This document shows, piece after piece, positions 39,548 through 47,667 of a DNA stretch of 64,000 nucleotides. The DNA lies in NCBI RefSeq assembly GCF_012584455.1, contig NZ_JABAEB010000002.1, positions 248,001 through 312,000 on the forward strand. Direction: 5' to 3'. The DNA is from Shewanella oncorhynchi (lineage in GTDB: Bacteria; Pseudomonadota; Gammaproteobacteria; Enterobacterales; Shewanellaceae). The notes beneath the pieces were generated by a model that saw nothing but the letters and a program-made list of their open reading frames with translations, had not been told where the DNA came from and searched no databases. A program made the translations under genes and the position numbers. The first letter of the stretch is position 1. The number at the start of each line of letters is the position of its first letter.

Positions 39548-41317
39548 TTAGCTCACATTCTCCCTATCACCACGCATAAGGGATTCCAACTCTGCCTTAC
39601 CCTTATTCGATAGATTGATTAACGTCGCTAAATCATTTTGATGGGCTGCGCTAGCAATCACGAGTTTCTTATCATGTTCAGCAAATATTTTTACCCGCTC
39701 GTTGGCTTGTACCTGCGATAAACCTAGACCTTGGAGAATCTTCTCACTGGCCGATAGCGCCGAACCAAAGGTCTCACGAAACACATCCGTCACCCCAAGG
39801 CTCATCAAACGATAAGCATGGTTACGGTCCCTCGCCCGCGCGATTATGTTGATATGGGGAAAATGCGTTTTCACTTGCTGAGCAATTTCAATGGAATCCT
39901 CAACACTATCCACGGCAAGCAATAGTAATCTAGACCGAGCAATCCCCGCCGACATCAACATGTCTAAGCGTCTGGCATCACCAAAATAGACCTCACCGCC
40001 ATATTTGCGAATCACATCCACATGACTCGCATCCTTATCCAAGGCGACAAAAGGGATACCTGATGAGGCCAAAATACGCCCCGTGATCTGGCCTACTCGA
40101 CCAAATCCAGCAATCACCACTTCAGATTCGGTGACATTAATCGTATCTGGCAGACGAGTATCCACCACTTTGGCTTTAGTTGCTCGGAACAAAGTAAACA
40201 ATAGAGGCGTTATTGCCATAGACAAACCAATAGCAAGCACTAGCACTTGCGCAATTTTATCGCCGACAATGCCAGATAACTGCGCCTGGGATAACAGCAC
40301 AAAGGCAAATTCACCGCCTTCTGCAAGGATCAACCCCAATGCAATACTCGGTCGCCATTTGTGATGCCGAATGCGCCCCAGCACCATCAGCACAAAGGTT
40401 TTAATCAGCAACATAGCCATTAAAATACCCAGAATAAGTAACGGATCAGATATCAATAATTTCAAATCCATACTCATACCGACAGCCATGAAAAACAGCC
40501 CAAGCAATAAGCCTTTAAAAGGTTCTATGTCAGTTTCGAGCTGGTGCCGATAACTTGAGTTAGCGAGCATAATACCCGCCAAAAATGCCCCCATGCCCGC
40601 AGAAAGTCCCAACCACTCCATTAACTCAGCGCTACCCATGACCAGCAATAATGCAAAAGCGGTGAGCACTTCACGCACCCCACTGCTTGCCACTAGTTTA
40701 AGGAATTTAGGCAGTAAATATTTCCCCACTAACACAAAACCAACGAGCGCAAGACACGTCCAGTACCAAGGCACCGCATGATGTTCAATCTGAGCAGAAT
40801 TGGGCGCCAAATATGCTGTCAGCAGCAACATAGGGATAACCGCAAGATCTTGCATTAACAAGACCCCAAAAGCATCACGTCCAAGTGGGGTTGTAAGCAA
40901 CCTATGCTCACTCATTAACTGCACGGCAAAGGCTGTCGATGATAAAGATAGCGCGGCGCCAACCACTAAAGCCGCCTCAATAGACAAGCCAAAGCCCCAA
41001 GCCAAACCTCCAATCGCAGCCCATGACAACAACAGCTGACCACTGCCTAAACCAAAGATTGCACTGCGAAGTTCCCATAATTTACTTGGATTCAATTCGA
41101 GTCCAAGTACAAACAGCATAAGAACCACACCTAACTCGGCAAAATGCAACACGGCTGCAGGATCAGAAACCAACGCCATACCACCTGGGCCTAAAATAAT
41201 CCCTGCGGCCAAATAGGAAAGAATAGGGCCCGCGCCAAAACGTTTACCCAAAGGAACAAAAATAACCGCCGCCAATAAAAATAGCAGCACCGACGTGAGT
41301 AAACTCGACTGTTCCAT
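39548..41317 (-). CDS. KefB/KefC-type CPA2 cation:proton antiporter
   Basis: Inner-membrane transporter of 589 residues: about 12 transmembrane helices (1-375) of the CPA2 exchanger type, then a cytoplasmic RCK/TrkA-N nucleotide-binding domain (VVIAGFGRVGQITGRILASSGIPFVALDKD, about 395-425). The segment HQLETDIEPFKGLLLGLFFMAVGMSMD near 255-280 closely resembles KefB/KefC, K+ efflux systems gated by glutathione adducts that acidify the cell during electrophile stress. No KefF/KefG ancillary gene is next to it. I chose the ATG with GGAG at 5 nt; the open frame extends 35 codons upstream without family similarity. Exact ion and gating are inferred from family only. Confidence 0.85.
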   Translation of the reverse strand: MEQSSLLTSVLLFLLAAVIFVPLGKRFGAGPILSYLAAGIILGPGGMALVSDPAAVLHFAELGVVLMLFVLGLELNPSKLWELRSAIFGLGSGQLLLSWAAIGGLAWGFGLSIEAALVVGAALSLSSTAFAVQLMSEHRLLTTPLGRDAFGVLLMQDLAVIPMLLLTAYLAPNSAQIEHHAVPWYWTCLALVGFVLVGKYLLPKFLKLVASSGVREVLTAFALLLVMGSAELMEWLGLSAGMGAFLAGIMLANSSYRHQLETDIEPFKGLLLGLFFMAVGMSMDLKLLISDPLLILGILMAMLLIKTFVLMVLGRIRHHKWRPSIALGLILAEGGEFAFVLLSQAQLSGIVGDKIAQVLVLAIGLSMAITPLLFTLFRATKAKVVDTRLPDTINVTESEVVIAGFGRVGQITGRILASSGIPFVALDKDASHVDVIRKYGGEVYFGDARRLDMLMSAGIARSRLLLLAVDSVEDSIEIAQQVKTHFPHINIIARARDRNHAYRLMSLGVTDVFRETFGSALSASEKILQGLGLSQVQANERVKIFAEHDKKLVIASAAHQNDLATLINLSNKGKAELESLMRGDRENVS

Positions 41318-41648
41318 GAAGGCTCCAACGGAAAAAGGAATGCGCATTGTTCTATGTAAGGACCCAGCAATAGCTAGGCAATTATCAGCTATGATATCCC
41401 ATTTATTTATTAACAAGGTCAAGGCTATTCATTAAAAATAAGAAATTTTTGATACGGAAAACACTTAAGCGTGGGGGAAATCAACTGGAGCAACAAAGCA
41501 GAGTAAAAGAGCGCTTAAAGACACCTTAGACTGTTATTGCATTTTAGTGAGTGGCTGCAAAATAAAAAACGAGCAATAAACTAAGGAAGGATAAAACCAG
41601 TAAGGGCTTGCCAACTCTGGATGAGACTAAATGCTCACTCGACTTACA

Positions 41649-43439
41649 TTACACAGAGGGCGATGCGATATGACGCCGTAAATCAGTTGCCTGCTTGTCA
41701 CATTTTAATATGTCAGAATAGCGTACTACGGTGTTGCGGCCATTGGCCTTAGCGGCATAGAGCGCCATGTCGGCTCGGTGAAATAATGGATCCAAACTCA
41801 GATCATCAGCCATTAAACCGCTCACGCCAAAACTCGCCGTTATGACGAACTTATGCCCTGAATGTTGGGTATCAATGGCCTCGATACGGGCTCGGCACTG
41901 CTCCGCCACTTCCATGCCTTTCTCTTCATCGGCATAGGGTAATAAAATTGCAAACTCCTCACCGCCGATACGAGCAAAAACATCACCATTTCGGATATGG
42001 GATTTAAGGGAGTCAACCACCTTTTTAAGCGCCCAATCGCCAGTTCCATGACCAAAAGAATCGTTGATGCGTTTGAAGAAATCTAAATCGAACAAAATGA
42101 CACAGAAATCCCCGCTACGAGCCGTGGCTTGCACAAAAAGGTTTTCTCCCAACTCTTGCCCTGCACCACGATTCAATATGCCTGTTAAGGCATCCATTCT
42201 CGCCATACGCATAAACTTACGTTTCTGCATCTGACCTACGGCTAACAAAATCCCAAGGAAGAACAGCCCACCCACTAGAATAGTGATAAACATCAGCATA
42301 TTGGTGTATTCCCGCTCTTTTACCATTTGCTGAGCGATGTAAAGTTCACGCTCTTTATTGAGTAAGTTGATTTCACGCGCCTGTTCATCGGCATTAAACT
42401 TAGCCGCCTGATAAGCGAGAGTTTTCATTCTAGATTGGTCAAAAATCAATTGATTATAATATTGTTCTTTTCTTGTGTATTCATAGGCTTGCTCAAATTG
42501 TTTATCCGCCGCCATCAGTTCGGCAAATACCTTATATGCAATATGCTTATGTTCGATGTAGCTATTATCATCGGGAAATGAAAGCACTTTAACTGCGTGA
42601 CTTTTCGCTTGAACCTGCTCACCCATGGCAAAGTAATTCTCGGCAAGTAGTGCATGTACATGGCTAATTTCTAACTGAAATTGAAAAGCTTCATACCCTT
42701 TTAAAGCTAATAGCAGAATCGCTCTCGCGCCTAAAAAGTCGCCCCGCTCCTGCAAAACCATAGCTTTGCCTTTCATCGACATAGTCGCCAAAAGGGGGAA
42801 TTGCTTCGCATCACAGTATTGACGGCTATCTTCGAAGGCATCGAAGGCGTCGGGATTTTTCACGCCGAGTAAATAAATAGCGCGCAACAATTTAGCATGA
42901 CAAATATCGCGGACATCGGTTTCCTTTGCGAGTTGTAGCACTTTATTGGCATAAAGGCCCATATCGCTATAAGCATCCATTTCGGAATAAATATTGGCAA
43001 TTCTTAAATATGAGTGCCGTTTAATCGTGACATCATCAATATTCACCACTAGGGCTAATGCTTGAGCGACTGCAGCCAAGGCTTTGTCATAGTCACGTAT
43101 CCCTATATATACAGTGGCTTTGTAACTATAAACTGACGCTAATAAATCAGTATTTGTCACTAAGGTTTCGGCTTGGTGAAGATCATCTAACGCTTTAGTA
43201 TATTCACCGATGAAAAAATAACCTATAGCTCTATCTATCCTCAGTCGTCCTTGTTGTATTGTAGTTAAACGACTGAATTCTTTCTCATATTCGGCAAGCT
43301 TTTTCTGCGCAGCACTAAGATCAGATTGCAGTAATACATCAAGCTCATTAAGTGCCTGATCAAAATCGAGAGAGTTAGCCATCAAAGCTGTCGAACACAA
43401 GGCGAAAATGGCTAATAGGGCACAACGTAACCGTTTCAA
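41649..43439 (-). CDS. Periplasmic-TPR diguanylate cyclase in the borosin operon
   Basis: Predicted c-di-GMP synthase of 596 residues. A signal sequence (MKRLRCALLAIFALCSTALMA) leads into a TPR-like helical array in the periplasm (about 25-340), a coiled-coil stretch, one transmembrane helix (MLMFITILVGGLFFLGILLAVG, about 380-402) and a GGDEF domain with the active variant motif GGEEF (ARIGGEEFAILLP). It starts with TTG only 6 nt after the borosin precursor stop and has no good ribosome site of its own, so it is probably translated by coupling. TPR-GGDEF proteins commonly sense peptides or proteins; here the neighbouring peptide is an attractive but untested ligand. Confidence 0.88.
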   Translation of the reverse strand: MKRLRCALLAIFALCSTALMANSLDFDQALNELDVLLQSDLSAAQKKLAEYEKEFSRLTTIQQGRLRIDRAIGYFFIGEYTKALDDLHQAETLVTNTDLLASVYSYKATVYIGIRDYDKALAAVAQALALVVNIDDVTIKRHSYLRIANIYSEMDAYSDMGLYANKVLQLAKETDVRDICHAKLLRAIYLLGVKNPDAFDAFEDSRQYCDAKQFPLLATMSMKGKAMVLQERGDFLGARAILLLALKGYEAFQFQLEISHVHALLAENYFAMGEQVQAKSHAVKVLSFPDDNSYIEHKHIAYKVFAELMAADKQFEQAYEYTRKEQYYNQLIFDQSRMKTLAYQAAKFNADEQAREINLLNKERELYIAQQMVKEREYTNMLMFITILVGGLFFLGILLAVGQMQKRKFMRMARMDALTGILNRGAGQELGENLFVQATARSGDFCVILFDLDFFKRINDSFGHGTGDWALKKVVDSLKSHIRNGDVFARIGGEEFAILLPYADEEKGMEVAEQCRARIEAIDTQHSGHKFVITASFGVSGLMADDLSLDPLFHRADMALYAAKANGRNTVVRYSDILKCDKQATDLRRHIASPSV

Positions 43440-43445
43440 GATTAG

Positions 43446-43658
43446 TTAATTATTACCATGATTGACTAAAATAAATGTTTGATAATTTTGGTCGCCACTC
43501 AAAACTTTTAGTTTTGTCATATCCCCTGTCATTACAGCGCTAATTTCTTCATCTGTTAACCCATGGGCGCGCATTACCGCCTCAGGGTCCTGTTGATACG
43601 CTTCCATCAGCAGTGCATCTTGGCCTAACTGGGTAAAAAAATCGGATAATGCAGACAT
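43446..43658 (-). CDS. sonA: Split-borosin precursor peptide (SonA-like)
   Basis: A 70-residue peptide with a helical N-terminal domain (SDFFTQLGQDALLMEAYQQD, PEAVMRAHGLTDEEISAVMTGD) of the type found in SonA of Shewanella oneidensis and related to the LigA-like borosin-binding domain, followed by a short flexible core near the C-terminus (NYQTFILVNHGNN). In SonA two residues of the core, numbered 63 and 65 as I remember, receive backbone alpha-N-methyl groups; the corresponding residues here are Ile63 and Val65. AAGGAAAGG precedes the ATG. It lies 58 nt after the methyltransferase gene and 6 nt before the diguanylate cyclase gene. No protease or exporter gene is adjacent. Confidence 0.88.
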   Translation of the reverse strand: MSALSDFFTQLGQDALLMEAYQQDPEAVMRAHGLTDEEISAVMTGDMTKLKVLSGDQNYQTFILVNHGNN

Positions 43659-43716
43659 ACCTTTCCTTATTTATATGGTGACTCCCGAATTCAGCTCAGA
43701 AGTACAGCACTCACAA

Positions 43717-44508
43717 TTAGCCTAAATCTTCAGGTCTAATGCCTAATTTAGTTAAAATAGCATAGTTGTATTCGAGTTTTTTTGCTGGCGGGATCAGTAA
43801 GGTACTGATCGGAGACAAGTTTGCCTCGGGCAGCTTACTCAACGGCAAATGCTCAATTCTAGGGGCTTGAACTGGCAGATTAGCAGCTTCGTAGATCACC
43901 ACTTGATGGTCTCGCGGATACCATTGATTCAGTTGTTCAACCAAAATCTGCAGCCTGTCACTCGTAGTATGGAACTGAGTTAAGGTATGTTCACCAGCAA
44001 TCGCAATTTGCCATAACAATAAATGGGTTGTCGGATCGGGCACATGATTAAAAAACATAAACTGGCTAGCTTCAAAGCTTTGATGCCCAGAGCTGCCGGG
44101 GTCAATACCCAGATCAGCCCATAAACACGCCTCGGCAGAAATCCCCGGCTCCATCTTCGCTGAAAACCCTTCAGCCCTCGCCCGCGTAATCGCCATATGG
44201 GAAACACAGGCAAAGACTCCAGGATGACCATAGAGCGCACAAACGGTTTTTTTTCCAGCCTTCACGGCCTCCAATATAGAATTAACCATTTGTTCGTAGG
44301 TTTCTCGGCGATTTTTAACTTCACCATTTTGTGCATAAAACGGCTGTAAATTGATGACATTGGGATTAATGTTCTGGATCCAACGCTGCGAAAAACCATC
44401 GGGCAAGAGTGAAAACACGACATCAGCGTGCTCAATATAACTACGACTCATCACACTGATCTGTCCGGCCAGTTGTAAACCCGTACCTACACAAACTAAA
44501 GAACCCAA
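43717..44508 (-). CDS. sonM: Borosin alpha-N-methyltransferase (SonM-like)
   Basis: SAM-dependent enzyme of 263 residues with the tetrapyrrole-methylase fold. It begins with the glycine-rich LVCVGTGLQLAGQ strand-loop and has ALYGHPGVF (92-99) and FSAKMEPGISAEACLWADLGIDPG. Catalytic positions known from the fused fungal enzyme OphMA (Arg72, Tyr76, Tyr98) correspond in spacing to Arg67, Tyr71 and Tyr93 here. It should methylate peptide backbone amides of the adjacent precursor in the cytoplasm; enzyme and substrate are separate proteins, hence 'split' borosin. The start codon is TTG with GGGAT about 9 nt upstream; an ATG 5 nt before it is out of frame. First gene of a three-gene unit. Confidence 0.9.
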   Translation of the reverse strand: MGSLVCVGTGLQLAGQISVMSRSYIEHADVVFSLLPDGFSQRWIQNINPNVINLQPFYAQNGEVKNRRETYEQMVNSILEAVKAGKKTVCALYGHPGVFACVSHMAITRARAEGFSAKMEPGISAEACLWADLGIDPGSSGHQSFEASQFMFFNHVPDPTTHLLLWQIAIAGEHTLTQFHTTSDRLQILVEQLNQWYPRDHQVVIYEAANLPVQAPRIEHLPLSKLPEANLSPISTLLIPPAKKLEYNYAILTKLGIRPEDLG

Positions 44509-44936
44509 TGCATCTATCCCACTATTTTATTTCGAAGACTGCAAACTCACGACAAAAAGCCACAGTACAAGAACACAATAAAAACATATCGGTAACTTTA
44601 ATCTGATTTTAACGAGATTACTATGTTTATCGCCACACATACTGTCTATTGACTTACTAACTAATTGCTTGGCTTTAAAGAAGAAATCGCTCACATTTAC
44701 TCTTTTCCCAATCCAGCCAACAGTAAATCTGTACGGCTCTGACGCAGAAAATCATACTCATAGTCCCATATGACTTCAGCTAATAAATATCCTTAAAGAT
44801 TGAGAACTAAAGCCAACATACTGGGTCGAAAAGTCACACAATTCGATCTATGACGGTTGCAAAGCCCGATTGCCCTTGTCATGAGGGGGAATGCTTGGGT
44901 ATTATGGCCGCCAGATTTTCAGAAGTAGCGCATACA
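44509..44936. other. Divergent intergenic region between sonM and bamE
   Basis: About 430 nt. It contains the inverted repeat TAATCT-N10-AGATTA (44599-44620), about 90 nt upstream of the sonM start. The open frame that extends bamE 29 codons upstream precedes the lipoprotein signal and is treated as non-coding. No other motif seen. Confidence 0.4.
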
Positions 44937-45428
44937 ATGATCAATAAAAAGCAAAGTCTTACCCTACTGGGCGCTGTGGCGCTCTCTGTTTCGCTCAGTG
45001 CCTGTAGCGTGTTCGATTGGTTGATTTATAAGCCCGACATTCCACAGGGCAACTACATGGAACCGCAACAAGTTGAACAGTTGCGCATTGACATGACCAA
45101 AGAACAAGCCGAATACATTCTCGGCCGTCCGGTATTACGAGATAGTTTTGCCGACGATACTTGGTACTATGTTTATCACTACAAGAGTGGACGTGATGCC
45201 AGCATCACGCATAAAGAACTCATACTGCACTTTACGGGCGATAAACTTACCTCAGTGAAAGGCGATTATGAACTGAGCAAAGAATTTAGTACGCCGCTAG
45301 AGCAAAGCAGTTTACCTACGGGTAATAAAACTGAGCTAGTGCCACAAATTCCAGCACAGCGCGCCGATGAAAAGCCATTAGTTAAAGAAAATCAAGCTGA
45401 AGCGCAAATTCAAAAACCAATTAAGTAA
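44937..45428 (+). CDS. bamE: Outer-membrane assembly lipoprotein BamE
   Basis: Lipoprotein of 163 residues of the BAM complex that inserts beta-barrel proteins into the outer membrane. Lipoprotein signal MINKKQSLTLLGAVALSVSLSAC (lipobox SLSAC, Cys23), then the BamE core with IPQGNYMEPQQVEQLRIDMTKEQAEYILGRPVLRDSFADDTWYYVYHY, matching the family's conserved QG-N and GxP...W-YV. The C-terminus is extended by about 45 polar residues relative to E. coli BamE (113 residues). The ATG at 44937 has only a weak AGAAG ribosome site. A bidirectional terminator follows. Confidence 0.92.
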   Translation: MINKKQSLTLLGAVALSVSLSACSVFDWLIYKPDIPQGNYMEPQQVEQLRIDMTKEQAEYILGRPVLRDSFADDTWYYVYHYKSGRDASITHKELILHFTGDKLTSVKGDYELSKEFSTPLEQSSLPTGNKTELVPQIPAQRADEKPLVKENQAEAQIQKPIK

Positions 45429-45471
45429 TATCCTAAACTTTGCTTATGCCCTTCTCAGTTAATCAAATATA

Positions 45472-45498
45472 AAAAAAGCGCCCAAGGGCGCTTTTTTA
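45472..45498. terminator. Bidirectional terminator
   Basis: AAAAAAGCGCCC-AA-GGGCGCTTTTTT between the convergent bamE and rnfH genes. Confidence 0.88.
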
Positions 45499-45525
45499 TT
45501 GAGCAATGATGTCAGTATTTAAGAT

Positions 45526-45858
45526 TTAAGCTCGTCCGCCCGTCACTTTATTCGCGCGGCCTTCATCTTTAGCTTTATCTGCTCGGCGACGACGCACATC
45601 CTTAGGATCAGCAATCAAAGGACGATAAATCTCAACCCTTTGCCCCGGTAAAATCACTTGGTCATGCTTAACCACATTACTAAACACACCGAGCTTAACC
45701 GTCTCTAAATCGATCTCAGGAAAAAAACTCACTATGTTACTTAAACGCACCACCTCAATCGCTGACGTGCCGGGATTCACATTCACCGAAATCACTTTTT
45801 GCTGTGTAGGCAAGGCGTAAACCACATCAACTACAAACTTATCTGTCTCATTTGTCAC
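45526..45858 (-). CDS. rnfH: RnfH/RatB-family protein
   Basis: A 110-residue beta-grasp (ubiquitin-like) protein of the UPF0125/RnfH family, also called RatB or YfjF. Typical are the early VDVVYALPTQQKVISVNVNPGTSA strand pair, LGVFSNVVKHDQVILPGQRVEIYRPLIADPKDVRRRRA and the basic C-terminal tail. It is encoded with ratA, overlapping its end by 11 nt, as in E. coli. Its biochemical role is not established. The overlap suggests translational coupling with ratA. Confidence 0.9.
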   Translation of the reverse strand: MTNETDKFVVDVVYALPTQQKVISVNVNPGTSAIEVVRLSNIVSFFPEIDLETVKLGVFSNVVKHDQVILPGQRVEIYRPLIADPKDVRRRRADKAKDEGRANKVTGGRA

Positions 45859-46285
45859 TGTAAATCACCTTAGCGCGACTCGTAAATGCCGTCACCATTG
45901 ATACCATAAGATCATTAAACACTTTACCAAAGGCCATATCGGCTAACGAACTTGAAAACTCAAAACTCAGCTCGAATTCTACCTTGCAGGCCTCTTCAGT
46001 CAGCTCAGTAAAACGCCACTGCCCCAATAAATGCTTAAAGGGCCCATTTTCCAATGTTAAATCAATACTCTTACCAGGAACCACTTGGTTGCGAGTCGTA
46101 AATGTCTTACGGATCCCCGCTTTACTCACATCAACAGATGCCAGCATAGTCTTGCCATCAAATTCTAAGACTTTGCCACCCACACAACCGGGTAAAAACT
46201 CCTTATACGACTCGACATCATTCACTAAGTCATACATTTGCATCGCACTAAAACGGACTAACACACTTCGAGAAATTTGCGGCAT
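45848..46285 (-). CDS. ratA: RatA, START/SRPBCC-domain protein
   Basis: A 145-residue START-like protein similar to E. coli RatA (YfjG), reported to bind 50S subunits and block 70S formation when overproduced, and related to mitochondrial Coq10. The motif MPQISRSVLVRFSAMQMYDLVNDVESYKEFLPGCVGGKVLE is characteristic. Family relatives may bind quinone or lipid in the cavity, so a role in ubiquinone function is equally possible. It is divergent from smpB, the same arrangement as in E. coli, where ratA-ratB lies beside smpB. Confidence 0.9.
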   Translation of the reverse strand: MPQISRSVLVRFSAMQMYDLVNDVESYKEFLPGCVGGKVLEFDGKTMLASVDVSKAGIRKTFTTRNQVVPGKSIDLTLENGPFKHLLGQWRFTELTEEACKVEFELSFEFSSSLADMAFGKVFNDLMVSMVTAFTSRAKVIYSDK

Positions 46286-46563
46286 AGGACTTAGTACTCT
46301 TCACTAACGTATTCACAGCGACCTAAGCAAACTCAAACGCACGAAAATAACGCACGTGCAATAAACAACTTAGGCCAGCAATCAAAATTTGCACGGATTT
46401 TATCACGATACGTAAAAAACGCACCCCTTGTGCACTTAGGCTGATACTTAACACCCTAATCACGTTCAAAAAAACAGCAACAACACGATAGAGGCTTGAA
46501 ATTAACTAAATAAACCCTTATATCAATACCAAATTGATTCACCGTGCGTATAATGGCGCCACT

Positions 46564-47055
46564 ATGGTAAAGAAAAATTCAAGCAAAGCCGCGCCTGCGA
46601 CTATCGCACGTAATAAGCGCGCAACCTTCGAATACCGTTTCGAAGAGAAAATGGAAGCCGGCCTATCCCTTATGGGATGGGAAGTGAAATCTATCCGTAT
46701 GGGTAAGGTCAACTTGTCCGACTGTTACGTATTCCTGAAAAATGGCGAAGCCTTTATGCATGGCTGCACCATTATTCCTTTGAATACAGCATCGACACAC
46801 GTTGTCTGCGATCCCCTACGTTTGAAAAAACTGCTACTCAGCCGTAAAGAGCTAGATAAACTAGCGGGCTTAGTTGAGCGCCAAGGCTACTCTATTATTC
46901 CTATATCAATGTACTGGCGTAAAGGTGCATGGGTAAAAGTGGAAATTGGCCTAGGTAAAGGTAAGAAAGATCACGATAAGCGCGAAGATACTAAAGCGCG
47001 TGAATGGGAAGTTGAAAAAGCCCGCGTGATGAAAAAAGAAAAAACGCACGGATAA
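46564..47055 (+). CDS. smpB: SsrA-binding protein SmpB
   Basis: RNA-binding partner of tmRNA, 163 residues. It brings alanyl-tmRNA to stalled ribosomes. Family segments are [40 protein letters not shown], the oligonucleotide-binding barrel, and a basic C-terminal tail ([27 protein letters not shown]) that occupies the mRNA channel. The ATG at 46564 gives the normal length; ten more codons are open upstream but have no ribosome site. The tmRNA gene follows after about 70 nt. Confidence 0.95.
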
Positions 47056-47111
47056 TGAACAAACGATTGAACTTGAAGCAAATGATGCTAGGTGATCATA
47101 GTGCTACGGGT

Positions 47112-47117
47112 TACAAT
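47112..47117 (+). promoter_or_regulatory. Probable -10 element of ssrA
   Basis: TACAAT ends 9 nt before the mature tmRNA 5' end, the right place for a short precursor leader. No good -35 hexamer at 17 nt is visible; TTGAAG at 47083 is too far (23 nt). Confidence 0.4.
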
Positions 47118-47126
47118 CAAATTCTT

Positions 47127-47482
47127 GGGGGCGATTCTGGATTCGACAGGATTCACGAAACCCTGGGAGCATGCCGAGGGGCGGTTGGCCTCGTAAAAAG
47201 CCGCACAGTTATAGTTGCAAACGACGATAACTACGCTCTAGCAGCTTAGGCTAGCTAGCCATCTGACACAGGTCTCTCAAATGGGCGGTGTATACAGATG
47301 GTCATCTTACATTTGATAGCGAGGGAACTCCGTCCGGGGGTGAACCGCGAAATAGTACCGGACTCGCCCGATGAAATCCTGTCTTTCGGAGTTTATTCGG
47401 GTTAATTAAAAGAGAGACTAAGCATGTAGTGCCTTGGATGTAGGTGTTCTGGACGCGGGTTCAAGTCCCGCCGCCTCCACCA
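47127..47482 (+). ncRNA. ssrA: Transfer-messenger RNA
   Basis: tmRNA of 356 nt. The 5' end GGGGGCGATTCTGGATTCGA pairs with the 3' CGCCTCCACCA to make the acceptor stem. The T-arm GGGTTCAAGTCCCG is close to the 3' end, and the conserved GCATGCCGAGGGGCGG and CCTCGTAAAAAGCCGC regions precede the reading frame. The resume codon GCA at 47217 opens the tag ANDDNYALAA, ending with TAG at 47247-47249, an LAA-type degron for ClpXP-like proteases. An intrinsic terminator follows directly. The downstream gene is an ordinary helicase, so no island occupies this common integration site. Confidence 0.97.
47217..47249 (+). other. ssrA: tmRNA-encoded proteolysis tag
   Basis: Frame GCA...TAG inside tmRNA encoding ANDDNYALAA. 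It differs from the E. coli tag in having Asp for Glu at the fourth residue. Confidence 0.95.
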
Positions 47483-47492
47483 ATTTTACCAG

Positions 47493-47525
47493 AAGGGCTT
47501 AACCGCAAGGTTAAGCCCTTTTTGT
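47493..47525 (+). terminator. tmRNA terminator
   Basis: AAGGGCTTAACC-GCAA-GGTTAAGCCCTT followed by TTTG: 12-bp stem with a GNRA loop, 10 nt after the CCA end. Confidence 0.9.
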
Positions 47526-47667
47526 TTGAACCTTCAGGCTATTACCCATTTCGAGCTATTGATTAAAATGCAGCGGCGGGAACTGAACTGGCGTCGATAA
47601 ATGAATCATGTCACCACTTGATCTAATCTCTATTAGATTCAGCCATTCAGACGCCGCACCTAAAAAC

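Noticed and set aside
47483..47667. Possible genomic island at the tmRNA 3' end
   Set aside because: No integrase and no repeat of the tmRNA end follow; a terminator and an ordinary helicase gene do.
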